Origin: Sphingobacteriales bacterium 50-39
Lineage (GTDB): Bacteria; Bacteroidota; Bacteroidia; Chitinophagales; Chitinophagaceae
NCBI GenBank assembly: GCA_001898505.1
Contig: MKTZ01000004.1
Coordinates: forward strand, 1-64,000
Reading direction: 5' to 3'
DNA length: 64,000 nt
The position numbers and the translations under genes are program-made. The first letter of the stretch is position 1. Each line of letters starts with the position of its first letter. Shown here one piece after another: positions 32,748 to 41,614 of this stretch. The notes below the pieces were generated by a model. The model saw only the letters and a list, made by a program, of their open reading frames with translations. It did no database searches and was not told the origin of the DNA.

Positions 32748-34814
32748 TTACTTGATCATTCCCAATGCCAGCTGATAAGCTGCCATCAGGTAGGGGTCTT
32801 CCAATACGGTCTTTTTTCTTTCCTCATTCATCTCCTTTGCCACTGTGTCTGTCTGCAGGCGCTGGAGCTCATATGCTGGATTGGCGACCGTGAAAATGTT
32901 GTTTGTTTCAGTGATGTTGTCGGGTTTCTTCCAACTTTTTCTCTCGGCTATGATGTCGTTGATGTCGAGCGAGTGGTCTTTGGCTGCCGGCCTGGCGGGC
33001 TTATGTGCCCCCCTGGCATACCGGAAATAGGGGCTGGCATCCAGGATTTTCCCCGCTATTGCCTGTTCTGCGGCTATGGGTAGAGGTGGCAGCTGGTGAT
33101 AATATTTGTTGGCCGCGATGGTGATCGGAGGTAATGCGAATTGCTCGCTGGATTCCCGTTGCGTCATGGCTTCCGGAGGGTCGGGTAACGATATATCCGG
33201 GACGACCCCGCTGACCTGCGCCGTCCGCCCGTCGACCCTATAGAGCCTGGAGATAGTGACCTTGATATAGCTGGAGGCTTCCGCTTTTGGGTTGAAGTTG
33301 ACAAGGTCGATGGTCGTATCCATGGGTAGCACCACCTGTGCCGTGGCCTTGCCATAGGTAGGCGAGCCCAGGATCAATGCCCTGTTGTAATCCTGCAAGG
33401 TGCCTGCGACCATCTCCGAGGCGGAGGCGCTGCTGCCATTGACCAGCACCAACAGAGGGCCATCCCATACTGTCCCGCGGGACACGTCTTTCAATGTGTA
33501 GACCTTCTCATCTTTCGATTTGATCTGCCCGACGGGGCCGGCGTCGATGAAGAGACCCGATAGCTCCACTGCTTCGTCCATAGAGCCACCGCCATTGTAC
33601 CGGAGGTCGAGGACAAGCGCTTCGATATTTTCTTTTTTTAGCTTTAGTATCTCTTTTGCTACGTCGTTGGCGCAGCCTTTTACGCCTTTATTGCCCTCCC
33701 AATCCGAATAGAAGCCCGGCAATGCGATGTATCCTACTGTCCTCGAGCCTTTGAGCAAAAAACCCTTTACTCTGTTCTCTTCTTCGTCTGCGGCGGTGGG
33801 GTTGATCATGGCTTTTTGCAGACTGACCTGTCGTACCGTACCGTCGGCTTTTTTGACGTTCATCGTGAGCTTATTGCCACCTTCGTCGGTGAGCATCTGA
33901 TTCAGCTCTGTCGCAGATGCATCGGAGACATCGATGGAGTCCTTATTGTCCCAGCGGACGGAGAGGATCCTGTCCCCTTCGTTCATGCTGCCTGCCTGGA
34001 AGGCCGGACTGCCTGGCTCGAGATGTCCGACAACGGCATGGTTGTCATCGTCGCTGCGAAGCGTAAGACCATAGGACTGGGATCTATTACCCAGCTCGCT
34101 CTCGAAGCCGGCCTTTTCATCGGGTGAGAAATAAGCGGTATGGGGGTCATAACATTCGGCGAGACTCTGACAATAGACGATACCTATGAGGTTGCCGATG
34201 CCTGTAGGGCTTTGCAGGAGCCGCCGGATGGAACGGTGGATAGTTGTCGCGAATTTTTTTCTCATGAGGGGTTCGAGGTTCGCGACGAGTTTGGGATCGG
34301 GCTGTCCGCCTGCGGCGATCAGTCTGTCTGCGATGAGGACGCCGGTGGATAGCTTCATTATCTTATAGATCTTCGTGTGGAGGGCCTGAAGGTTGGCGGC
34401 GTAGGAAGTATCTTCTTGTGCTGTCAGCTTTTCCTGGCTTGAAAATTTGAAGGGAGTAGCTGCGATGTGATCGATCATCGTGTCCACCTGGGTGAGCCGC
34501 TGCTGGTAGAGATTGATCAATAATTGCAGGAAGGCTGTGTGTCGTCCCAGTATCTCTTCGTCCAGTTTGTAGCGCCAGACGGAGAGCTTGTTGATGTCGT
34601 CCTGTATAAAGAAGATGTGCTGGTCGTCCAACTCCTCCAGCAGACGGCTATAGATGGCGGAGGACATGGTTTTGTCCAGTGATCTCGGCTGTACGTGGAA
34701 TTTTTCTACCATCCGGGATACGAGGAAGGCGTCGGTGGCCTTACTATCCAGGGACTGGGCACCAACGGAAAAGGTTAGAAGGGTATAAAGGGGAAATATA
34801 AGACTGCGCACCAT
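32748..34814 (-). CDS. prc: Carboxy-terminal processing protease (Prc/Tsp, S41A)
   Basis: A 688-residue periplasmic protease with a signal peptide (FSVGAQ at about 20), a long helical N-terminal domain (about 25-235), a PDZ domain (about 245-335) and an S41 catalytic domain. The Ser-Lys dyad is S464 and K489, with the 25-residue spacing of E. coli Tsp (SSASASE and GSPTYGKATAQ). It degrades or trims exported proteins at their C-termini. It is preceded by the terminator of trxA and followed by the coiled-coil protein gene after 18 bases. Confidence 0.93.
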   Translation of the reverse strand: MVRSLIFPLYTLLTFSVGAQSLDSKATDAFLVSRMVEKFHVQPRSLDKTMSSAIYSRLLEELDDQHIFFIQDDINKLSVWRYKLDEEILGRHTAFLQLLINLYQQRLTQVDTMIDHIAATPFKFSSQEKLTAQEDTSYAANLQALHTKIYKIMKLSTGVLIADRLIAAGGQPDPKLVANLEPLMRKKFATTIHRSIRRLLQSPTGIGNLIGIVYCQSLAECYDPHTAYFSPDEKAGFESELGNRSQSYGLTLRSDDDNHAVVGHLEPGSPAFQAGSMNEGDRILSVRWDNKDSIDVSDASATELNQMLTDEGGNKLTMNVKKADGTVRQVSLQKAMINPTAADEEENRVKGFLLKGSRTVGYIALPGFYSDWEGNKGVKGCANDVAKEILKLKKENIEALVLDLRYNGGGSMDEAVELSGLFIDAGPVGQIKSKDEKVYTLKDVSRGTVWDGPLLVLVNGSSASASEMVAGTLQDYNRALILGSPTYGKATAQVVLPMDTTIDLVNFNPKAEASSYIKVTISRLYRVDGRTAQVSGVVPDISLPDPPEAMTQRESSEQFALPPITIAANKYYHQLPPLPIAAEQAIAGKILDASPYFRYARGAHKPARPAAKDHSLDINDIIAERKSWKKPDNITETNNIFTVANPAYELQRLQTDTVAKEMNEERKKTVLEDPYLMAAYQLALGMIK

Positions 34815-34828
34815 TGGCCTAAAATAAT

Positions 34829-34852
34829 AAAAAAGCCCATAAGGGCTTTTTT
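34829..34852 (-). terminator. Rho-independent terminator after trxA (minus strand)
   Basis: On the minus strand the sequence AAAAAAGCCC-TTAT-GGGCTTTTTT forms a short stem with a T-run, 22 bases beyond the trxA stop. It separates trxA from prc, and the symmetric A/T flanks could make it work in both directions. Confidence 0.8.
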
Positions 34853-34874
34853 AAAAATACGTATGAACGTATAC

Positions 34875-35192
34875 TTATATATGAGATTCGATCTTCTTCA
34901 CGAAGTTGGACTTGGGCTGAGCGCCAACCAGCTTATCTACTACCTTACCATCCTTGATGAAAAGTATGGCGGGGATGCTGGTAATGCCATAGTTAACGGA
35001 AAGCTGAGGATTGTGGTCAACATTCACCTTACCTACATTGATCTTGTCGGCATATTCTTTTGACAGTTCTTCGATCACCGGTCCGATGGCGCGACAAGGA
35101 CCACACCATTCAGCCCAAAAATCTACTACCGTCAATTTATCGGAAGAAATTACTTTGTCCTGGAAGTTGGTATCTGTTAATTCTAAAGCCAT
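34875..35192 (-). CDS. trxA: Thioredoxin
   Basis: A 105-residue classical thioredoxin with the WCGPC active site (C30 and C33) in VVDFWAEWCGPCRAIGP, the cis-proline motif SIPAILFI and GxxP-like C-terminus. It is a cytosolic disulfide reductase that would supply electrons to the MsrC and MsrA enzymes encoded elsewhere in the window. A T-rich leader precedes it and a terminator follows. Confidence 0.96.
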   Translation of the reverse strand: MALELTDTNFQDKVISSDKLTVVDFWAEWCGPCRAIGPVIEELSKEYADKINVGKVNVDHNPQLSVNYGITSIPAILFIKDGKVVDKLVGAQPKSNFVKKIESHI

Positions 35193-35355
35193 AATAAGTG
35201 TTTTTTTATGTGAGTTGTTTGTTTTTTTCTATTTACAAATTTCCGGATAGTTTTCCATTCTTTTGGTCGCCAGCCCGACATCTGTGTCTTTTTTAATCTA
35301 TCCTGTCGATAGACTGGGTACGGGATGCTATGAAGCAAAAAGCCTTCCAGCCCGA

Positions 35356-38300
35356 TTATGTGACAACTTGTACCTCCAATTCTGGCTTTTCCGCCAGAAA
35401 AGCAGCCATTTCGTCATTCATCTCAAACCCCGCGCCCATGGTGTACATGCTGACCTTTGAGCGGGATTTGGGCTCTAATACGTTGAATTTCAATAACGAT
35501 TTGCCAGGGTATTTTTTAATATTCTTCTCCATGAACAGGACCATTTCCTCATTGATATAGCGTGCTTCTACATCCATGATCACTTGCTTTGTAAGGATAG
35601 GTTTTATGCTCTCCAGGAGCATCATTCTTTCGATCTTGAATTCGTATTCCGTCTTGTTGAAGCGGAGGCGGAATGCGCCGGTGATAAAGAGGTTCTTACC
35701 CTTCTCCAGGTAATTGGAATAGCGGGCGTAGTCTTCGCTCCAGAGCATAAATTCCGTCTTGCCGGTGTAGTCTTCGATGGTGAAGGAGCCAAATTGTTTA
35801 CCCGTCTTGCTGACCCGGTGTTGTGCGTCCACTACCAGTCCCGCCAGTCTGTAGGATTTGCCGGGGTTGGCCTGGAGGCCAAGGGCGTCCTTTATTTCGT
35901 TGTATTCGCCTAACTGTGTGATGCCATAATGGGTGATCTCGAATTTGAAGTGATCGAGGGGATGGCCGCTCATGAACATACCTGTCACATCTTTTTCATG
36001 CTCTAATAACTCCGTGAGTGTCCAGGGTTCGCAAGGGGGCAGTTTGGGGACGGCGATCTCGGGCATGGTCAGTTCGCCGAAGAGGCTGTTGCTGCTCTGT
36101 GTTGAATTGGTCTGATAGACGTTACCAAACTTGATGATCTTTTCCAGTCCCGTGGAAGTGTCGCCCTGCGGCATGAAGAAGTACTGCGCCCGGTGGATGC
36201 CGGCGAAGCAATCGAAAGAACCCGCATATGCAAGACTTTCCAAAGTCTTTTTATTGACGGTGCGTTGATTGATCCTTTTGATCATGTCGAAGATGGTGGT
36301 GAAGGGGCCATCTTTTGTACGTTCGGCGATGATGCCTTCCACGGCGGCTTCACCTACGCCCTTGAGGCCGCCCAAACCTACGCGGATCTCTCCATTTTTA
36401 TTCGGGGAAAAACCTTTTTTTGATTCGTTGATGTCGGGGCCCAGAACCTTTAATCCCATCCGTTTGCATTCCTCCATGAAGAAGGTGATCTTTTCGATGC
36501 TGCCCGCGTGGTTCAGCACACCAGCCATGTATTCAGCGGGGTAGTGGGCTTTGAGATAGGCCGTCTGGTAGGCTACGTAGGCGTAGCAGGTGGAGTGGGA
36601 TTTGTTGAACGCGTATTGTGCAAAAGCTTCCCAGTCAGTCCATACTTTCTCTAATTTATCCTGCGGCAGGCCTTTGGCAGTGGCGCCTTTTATGAACTGG
36701 CTTTTCATCTTATCCAGTACGGCCTTTTGCTTTTTACCCATGGCCTTACGGAGTACGTCGGCGTCACCTTTACTAAAGCCGGCGAGCTTTTGGGCCAGGA
36801 GCATTACCTGTTCCTGATAAACCGTGATACCGTATGTGTCCTTGAGGTATTCCTCCATTTCGGGCAGGTCGAATATGATCTCTTCCCGGCCGTGTTTGCG
36901 GTCGATGTAGTTGGGGATATAAGCAATAGGGCCGGGGCGATAGAGGGCGTTCATGGCGATGAGGTCATCGAATTTGTCAGGTTTTAGGTCCCGGAGGTAT
37001 TTCTGCATACCGGGACTTTCAAACTGGAACGTGCCGATAGTTTCCGCCTTTTGGTATAGCTCGTATGTCTTTTGGTCGTCGAGGGGGATGGTGTCGAGGT
37101 CGATCTCGACGCCATAATTCTCCTTGATGAGTTCCAGCCCTGTTTTTAGGATGTTAAGGGTCTTCAGACCCAGAAAGTCCATTTTGATAACGCCGGCATC
37201 TTCGATGATGCTGCCTTCTATCTGTGTCACGAGGAGGTCGGAGTCTCTGGCCGTGCAGACAGGGATGATATTCATCAGATCATCCGGAGCAATGATGATA
37301 CCTGCTGCGTGGAGACCTGTATTACGGACGGAGCCTTCCAGTCTCTCTGCCTCGTGGAGGACCTTGCTGCGGAGGTCGTCGCCGTTGTATATTTCCCGGA
37401 TCTTTTTTACGTTCTCCATATCGTCGGGGCCCAAACCATCTTTTTCTTCCAGGGATTTTTCCCCTTCCTTTGGCGTCATGGGAGCCTTCAATACCCGGCG
37501 GAGCTCGATGCCGGGCTTTTCAGGGACGAGTTTTGCGAGGGCGTTGGATTCCGGCAGGGGAAGATCGAGGGCGCGGGCTACGTCCTTGATGCTCATCTTG
37601 GCGGCCATGGTGCCATAGGTGACGATCTGTGCCACCTGGTTCTTGCCATATTTCCCTACTACATATTCTATCACTTTTTGACGGCCTTCATCGTCGAAGT
37701 CGGTGTCGATGTCGGGCATCGACTTACGGTCGGGATTGAGGAACCGTTCGAACAGCAGGTTGTATTTGACGGGGTCGATATTGGTAATACCGATGCAATA
37801 GGCGACTACGCTGCCTGCGGCCGATCCGCGGCCGGGACCGATGAAGACGCCCATGTCCCTTCCGGCCTTGATGAAGTCGCTCACGATGAGGAAGTAGCCG
37901 GCAAATCCCATCGTCTTGATGGTGAACAGTTCGAAGTCTATTCTTTCCTGTATATCGGGGGTAAGGTCGCTGTAACGCAGCTTGGCCCCTTCATACGTGA
38001 GGTATTTGAGGTATTCCCACTGATCGAGGTTGCTGTCGTGGTGTATCTGGAATTCCTTTGGTATCGGGAAGGCGGGGAGAAGAATGTCTTTTTTCAGATT
38101 CAGGATCTCCACTTTGTCGATGACCATATTGGTATTGTCGATGGACTCGGGGATATCCTTAAAAAGGGTCTTCATCTCCTCCGTCGTCTTGAAGTAGAAC
38201 TGGTCGTTGGGGAATTTGAAACGCCTGTTCTTGATGTTGGCGTCGTCGTTGACGAAGTCGTCGAAGCCAGGGGTGCTTTGTTTTTCGCCCGTATTGATAC

Positions 38301-38991
38301 AGAGGAGGATATCGTGGGCGTTGTAATCTTCCCTGTCCGTGTAATGGCTGTCATTGGTGGCGATGACGGGTGTGTTGAACTTGGCGGCAAACTTTAGCAA
38401 GACCTGGTTGATGATCTCCTGCTCCTTTATATTATGCCGTTGGAGTTCGATGAAATAGTCGTCGCCAAAGATGTCGAGCCACCATTTGAATTCTTTTTCC
38501 GCCTTGTCTTCGCCATCATGGAGGATGGTCTGGGGGACATAGGCGCCGATGCAGCAGGTGGTGGCGATAAGCCCTTCGTGGTATTTTTCGATGAGTTCCT
38601 TGTCTATGCGTGGATATTTGCTATAAAGGCCTTCGGTATAGCCAAGGGAGGTGAGTTTGATGAGGTTTTGGTAACCGACCTTGTTCTTGGCCAGTAACAC
38701 CTGGTGGTAACGCTCATCCTTTTGTTCCTTGCTGAAAGTTTTGCGATGGCGGTCCTCCACGACATAGAATTCGCAGCCTACGATGGGTTTGACCTTGAGG
38801 GTGCCGTCCTCGTTCTTATGTTTATAAGCCTCGGTGACGAATTCGAACGCGCCGAACATATTGCCGTGGTCGGTGATGGCCAGGGCAGGCATTCCGTCCT
38901 TGATGGCTTTTTTGTAGAGGCTTTGGATCGAGGCGGCGCCATCCAGGAGGGAGAACTGCGTATGTGTATGTAAATGAGAGAATTTGCTCAT
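35356..38991 (-). CDS. dnaE: DNA polymerase III alpha subunit
   Basis: A 1211-residue replicative polymerase. Domains in order: PHP (HLHTHTQFSLLDG to about 280), polymerase palm with the catalytic aspartates PDIDTDFDDEG (D427, D429, D431 by my count) and the later IKMDFLGLKTL, fingers, a helix-hairpin-helix region and an OB-fold (SYRLAGLVVDAQHRVSKTGKQ). The start is the ATG giving MSKFSHLHTHT; nine upstream residues are unlikely. It is the main chromosomal replicase, and no frameshift is seen. Confidence 0.97.
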   Translation of the reverse strand: MSKFSHLHTHTQFSLLDGAASIQSLYKKAIKDGMPALAITDHGNMFGAFEFVTEAYKHKNEDGTLKVKPIVGCEFYVVEDRHRKTFSKEQKDERYHQVLLAKNKVGYQNLIKLTSLGYTEGLYSKYPRIDKELIEKYHEGLIATTCCIGAYVPQTILHDGEDKAEKEFKWWLDIFGDDYFIELQRHNIKEQEIINQVLLKFAAKFNTPVIATNDSHYTDREDYNAHDILLCINTGEKQSTPGFDDFVNDDANIKNRRFKFPNDQFYFKTTEEMKTLFKDIPESIDNTNMVIDKVEILNLKKDILLPAFPIPKEFQIHHDSNLDQWEYLKYLTYEGAKLRYSDLTPDIQERIDFELFTIKTMGFAGYFLIVSDFIKAGRDMGVFIGPGRGSAAGSVVAYCIGITNIDPVKYNLLFERFLNPDRKSMPDIDTDFDDEGRQKVIEYVVGKYGKNQVAQIVTYGTMAAKMSIKDVARALDLPLPESNALAKLVPEKPGIELRRVLKAPMTPKEGEKSLEEKDGLGPDDMENVKKIREIYNGDDLRSKVLHEAERLEGSVRNTGLHAAGIIIAPDDLMNIIPVCTARDSDLLVTQIEGSIIEDAGVIKMDFLGLKTLNILKTGLELIKENYGVEIDLDTIPLDDQKTYELYQKAETIGTFQFESPGMQKYLRDLKPDKFDDLIAMNALYRPGPIAYIPNYIDRKHGREEIIFDLPEMEEYLKDTYGITVYQEQVMLLAQKLAGFSKGDADVLRKAMGKKQKAVLDKMKSQFIKGATAKGLPQDKLEKVWTDWEAFAQYAFNKSHSTCYAYVAYQTAYLKAHYPAEYMAGVLNHAGSIEKITFFMEECKRMGLKVLGPDINESKKGFSPNKNGEIRVGLGGLKGVGEAAVEGIIAERTKDGPFTTIFDMIKRINQRTVNKKTLESLAYAGSFDCFAGIHRAQYFFMPQGDTSTGLEKIIKFGNVYQTNSTQSSNSLFGELTMPEIAVPKLPPCEPWTLTELLEHEKDVTGMFMSGHPLDHFKFEITHYGITQLGEYNEIKDALGLQANPGKSYRLAGLVVDAQHRVSKTGKQFGSFTIEDYTGKTEFMLWSEDYARYSNYLEKGKNLFITGAFRLRFNKTEYEFKIERMMLLESIKPILTKQVIMDVEARYINEEMVLFMEKNIKKYPGKSLLKFNVLEPKSRSKVSMYTMGAGFEMNDEMAAFLAEKPELEVQVVT

Positions 38992-39059
38992 AGAATGCTT
39001 CCAGAAATAAACACGCAATTAACTAACAAAGTTCGTCAGGCGGAAGCACATTCTTTCCA

Positions 39060-39078
39060 CACCGGGGCCGCCCCGGTG
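39060..39078. repeat. GC-rich near-palindrome between dnaE and the NlpC/P60 gene
   Basis: CACCGGGGC and GCCCCGGTG are separated by one C, giving a 9-bp perfect dyad about 70 bases upstream of dnaE on the minus strand. No T-run follows. It may be a protein site or a structured 5' leader element. Confidence 0.5.
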
Positions 39079-39178
39079 ACCGGGCCGGGCCGCGAGTTGT
39101 CCCCAAATCGCAGTTTGGCAAATTTTTTGACATTTTTACTTACCTTTACCTGTGCCAATATCCTCAAAAGTGGAAAAT

Positions 39179-39877
39179 ATGTTGAAAAATCTAGTATTCA
39201 TAATGGTCCTTGCCTGTCTGGTCACCAGCTGCAGCACGTTGAAACCCAGTGCTTCACAGAGTTCTGCATCGGTGAAACAGGCTAGTTCCACCATTCAGGA
39301 TGGCAACGGTAATTCCATTCAATTTATCAGCAATATTGCTATCCATCCGGATGCGCAGCAGGATAAGACCGCCAGCTCGATCACCACTTCCAATGTCGGC
39401 AATGCGAACAGCAACACTAATTATGCTTCGGGGGAAGCCATCGAGAACCTGTCGGCGCTGCAATTCAAGTATTCCATCCTGGAAAATGCGTCTGTAGAAG
39501 AATTAGATAATGCTAAGTTGTTGACTTTCATGGATTCATGGTACGGCGCTCCCTATCACTATGGGGGGACGACCCGGGATGGGATCGACTGTTCCGCCTT
39601 TGCCTTTTTACTAATGTCATCTGTCTATGGTGTGGCTGCGTTGCCCCGGACCTCGAAGGAGCAATACGGATCCTGCCGGCATATCCACCGCGACGAGTTG
39701 AAGGAAGGGGACCTGGTCTTTTTCCATACGTTGGGCAAACGGAGGGCTGTCACACATGTGGGGGTCTATCTTCGAAATAACAAGTTCATCCATGCCAGCA
39801 TATCGGGGGTGATGATCAGCGATATGAATGACGGATACTACGACAAGCACTTTATAGGCGCCGGCCGGGTGCTATAG
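39179..39877 (+). CDS. NlpC/P60-type peptidoglycan hydrolase lipoprotein
   Basis: A 232-residue lipoprotein: signal peptide with lipobox LVTSC (Cys18), a Ser/Asn-rich linker to about residue 90, and a C-terminal NlpC/P60 domain. The catalytic triad is visible as C138 (GIDCSAF), H193 (THVGVYL) and a polar residue near H205 (KFIHASIS). Such enzymes cleave D-glutamyl-diaminopimelate bonds in cell-wall peptides. Start at the ATG at 39179; an upstream TTG-frame adds 9 unlikely residues. It is divergent from dnaE and convergent with the M1 peptidase 6 bases downstream. Confidence 0.92.
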   Translation: MLKNLVFIMVLACLVTSCSTLKPSASQSSASVKQASSTIQDGNGNSIQFISNIAIHPDAQQDKTASSITTSNVGNANSNTNYASGEAIENLSALQFKYSILENASVEELDNAKLLTFMDSWYGAPYHYGGTTRDGIDCSAFAFLLMSSVYGVAALPRTSKEQYGSCRHIHRDELKEGDLVFFHTLGKRRAVTHVGVYLRNNKFIHASISGVMISDMNDGYYDKHFIGAGRVL

Positions 39878-39883
39878 GAACCG

Positions 39884-41539
39884 CTAATTCAATTTTTTTG
39901 TGGTGATATAGAAATTGCGATCGACCGTGAACGAATTGCCATTGTCGGCGTCCAATGTTTTCCATTCCGTAGTGGGCTCTATCCACTGTTCGGGTTGTCC
40001 TCCCACCGAAACTTTTATGGGCATATTAAAACCAGCCACCGAATTCGTCCAGCGATAGGAGAGCAGGCTGCTGCTGTTGAACTTATATTCCAGCGCAGGG
40101 ATATTTGTCGTCCGAAGGTATTGATCGAATATTTTGGAAAAGTCTTTTTTTGCATACTGGCTAATATAGTTTTCAATCTGCTGAGATGTCACGGTCTTGT
40201 GATAAAAAGTGGCCGTCAGTCCGTGAAGTAATGCCCGGAAGCTGGAGTCGCCCATGATCTGGCGGATGATATGAAGCATATTGCCGCCTTTGTAATACAT
40301 GTCCCCCGAGCCTTCGTTGTTGACGCCATAAACGCCGATGATGGGCTTGTCATTGCGGATGCTCTTGCGGGTGCCGATGCAGTAGTCGTTCCCGGCCTCC
40401 ACACCGTCCTGGCAGGTCGTGTACAATGTCTCGGTATAGTTGGTGAATCCTTCATGGACCCACATATCGGCCAGATCGTTGGTAGTGATGTTATTGCCAA
40501 ACCATTCGTGCCCACTCTCATGCACGATGATAAAATCCCATTTCATGCCCCATCCGGTGCCGGACAGGTCGCGCCCCAGATAGCCATTACCGTAATGATT
40601 CCCGTATGCAACGGCGCTCTGGTGTTCCATTCCCAGGTGCGGGGCGTCCACAAGCTTGTAGCCGTCCTCGTAAAAAGGATAGGGCCCCATCCAGTATTCG
40701 AAGCAGCGGAGCATGCTGTCTGCCTGTTTGAACTGTTCCTGCGCCTTGTCGAGGTTATAGTCCAGCACCCAATAATCACAATCCAAATGACCTTTTTCTC
40801 CCTGAAAATCCCGGTGGAAGGTGACATATTTGCCTATATAGGGGATGATATCATAATTGTTGATGGGGTTGATAACCGACCATGTATAGGTCGTCGTGCC
40901 ATTGCCGTTATCCTTCTTTTCCTTCAAACGTCCGTTGCCGACGGCTACGAGGGTGTCCGGCACAGTGATATGGAGGGAAGCGCCGCTGTCGGGCTCGTCG
41001 CTCTGGTGATCTTTACAGGGATACCATACACTGGCGCCCAGTCCCTGACAGGCTACGCTCATCCAGGGCCGGCCTTCGCGGTCTTTGGTAAATATCCAGC
41101 CGCCATCCCATGGCGGGCGGACAGCTACGCGGGGATTGCCTTCGTACTTTATGGATAGTGTTTCGATGCTGCCTTTTTTTATTTCGTGGGGCAGGTTGAC
41201 GTGAAAGGCATTGCCTTCTCTTTTATACTTCAGGGGCTTGTTATTCCAGGTGATGGAGACGATGTTCATTGGCTCCTGGAGGTCAATTTGGAGCTTATCG
41301 CCTGATTTGATCGCCTCCAGGCGTATATTGTTAACGCCTTTTATGGATTTCTTTTCATAGTCGGGAGTGACGTGGATGTCGTAATAAAGGACGTTCCACC
41401 AGGCGCGTTCGGGGGTGATGGCGCCCCGCAGGGTATCGGCGTGTGTGAATTTCTGTTTTTCGCCGGCGGCCAACTGGGCCGACGTAGAGGGGAGGTTAAA
41501 AAAGTAACATACAAATGCCAGCAGGATTACGGGTCTCAT
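39884..41539 (-). CDS. M1 family metallopeptidase (aminopeptidase), exported
   Basis: A 551-residue protein with signal peptide (STSAQ at about 22), an N-terminal beta-saddle domain and a catalytic thermolysin-like domain. The zinc site is H340-E341-x2-H344 and E363 (HESGHEWFGN then WVHEGFTNY). The exopeptidase motif reads GMEHQ at about 303, in place of the usual GAMEN. The C-terminal ARM domain of long aminopeptidases is absent, as in the short Bacteroidota forms. It releases N-terminal amino acids in the periplasm or outside. Confidence 0.93.
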   Translation of the reverse strand: MRPVILLAFVCYFFNLPSTSAQLAAGEKQKFTHADTLRGAITPERAWWNVLYYDIHVTPDYEKKSIKGVNNIRLEAIKSGDKLQIDLQEPMNIVSITWNNKPLKYKREGNAFHVNLPHEIKKGSIETLSIKYEGNPRVAVRPPWDGGWIFTKDREGRPWMSVACQGLGASVWYPCKDHQSDEPDSGASLHITVPDTLVAVGNGRLKEKKDNGNGTTTYTWSVINPINNYDIIPYIGKYVTFHRDFQGEKGHLDCDYWVLDYNLDKAQEQFKQADSMLRCFEYWMGPYPFYEDGYKLVDAPHLGMEHQSAVAYGNHYGNGYLGRDLSGTGWGMKWDFIIVHESGHEWFGNNITTNDLADMWVHEGFTNYTETLYTTCQDGVEAGNDYCIGTRKSIRNDKPIIGVYGVNNEGSGDMYYKGGNMLHIIRQIMGDSSFRALLHGLTATFYHKTVTSQQIENYISQYAKKDFSKIFDQYLRTTNIPALEYKFNSSSLLSYRWTNSVAGFNMPIKVSVGGQPEQWIEPTTEWKTLDADNGNSFTVDRNFYITTKKLN

Positions 41540-41614
41540 CGTTAAGTTATATTTTTATGTGCTAATGACTGGTCATTGGCCGACGGGCCTGGCCCGTTTA
41601 TCAGTCTCGAAAAA

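Noticed and set aside
35290..35345. TCTATC/GATAGA hairpin downstream of dnaE as a terminator
   Set aside because: On the minus strand the hairpin is followed by A residues rather than T residues, so it does not fit an intrinsic terminator for dnaE.
37309..38397. 362-residue open frame antisense to dnaE
   Set aside because: The complementary strand encodes conserved DnaE motifs, and the translation is Val/Gly-rich without domain features, typical of a shadow frame.
40271..41158. 295-residue open frame antisense to the M1 peptidase
   Set aside because: The peptidase strand carries the full zinc site; this frame has no family resemblance.
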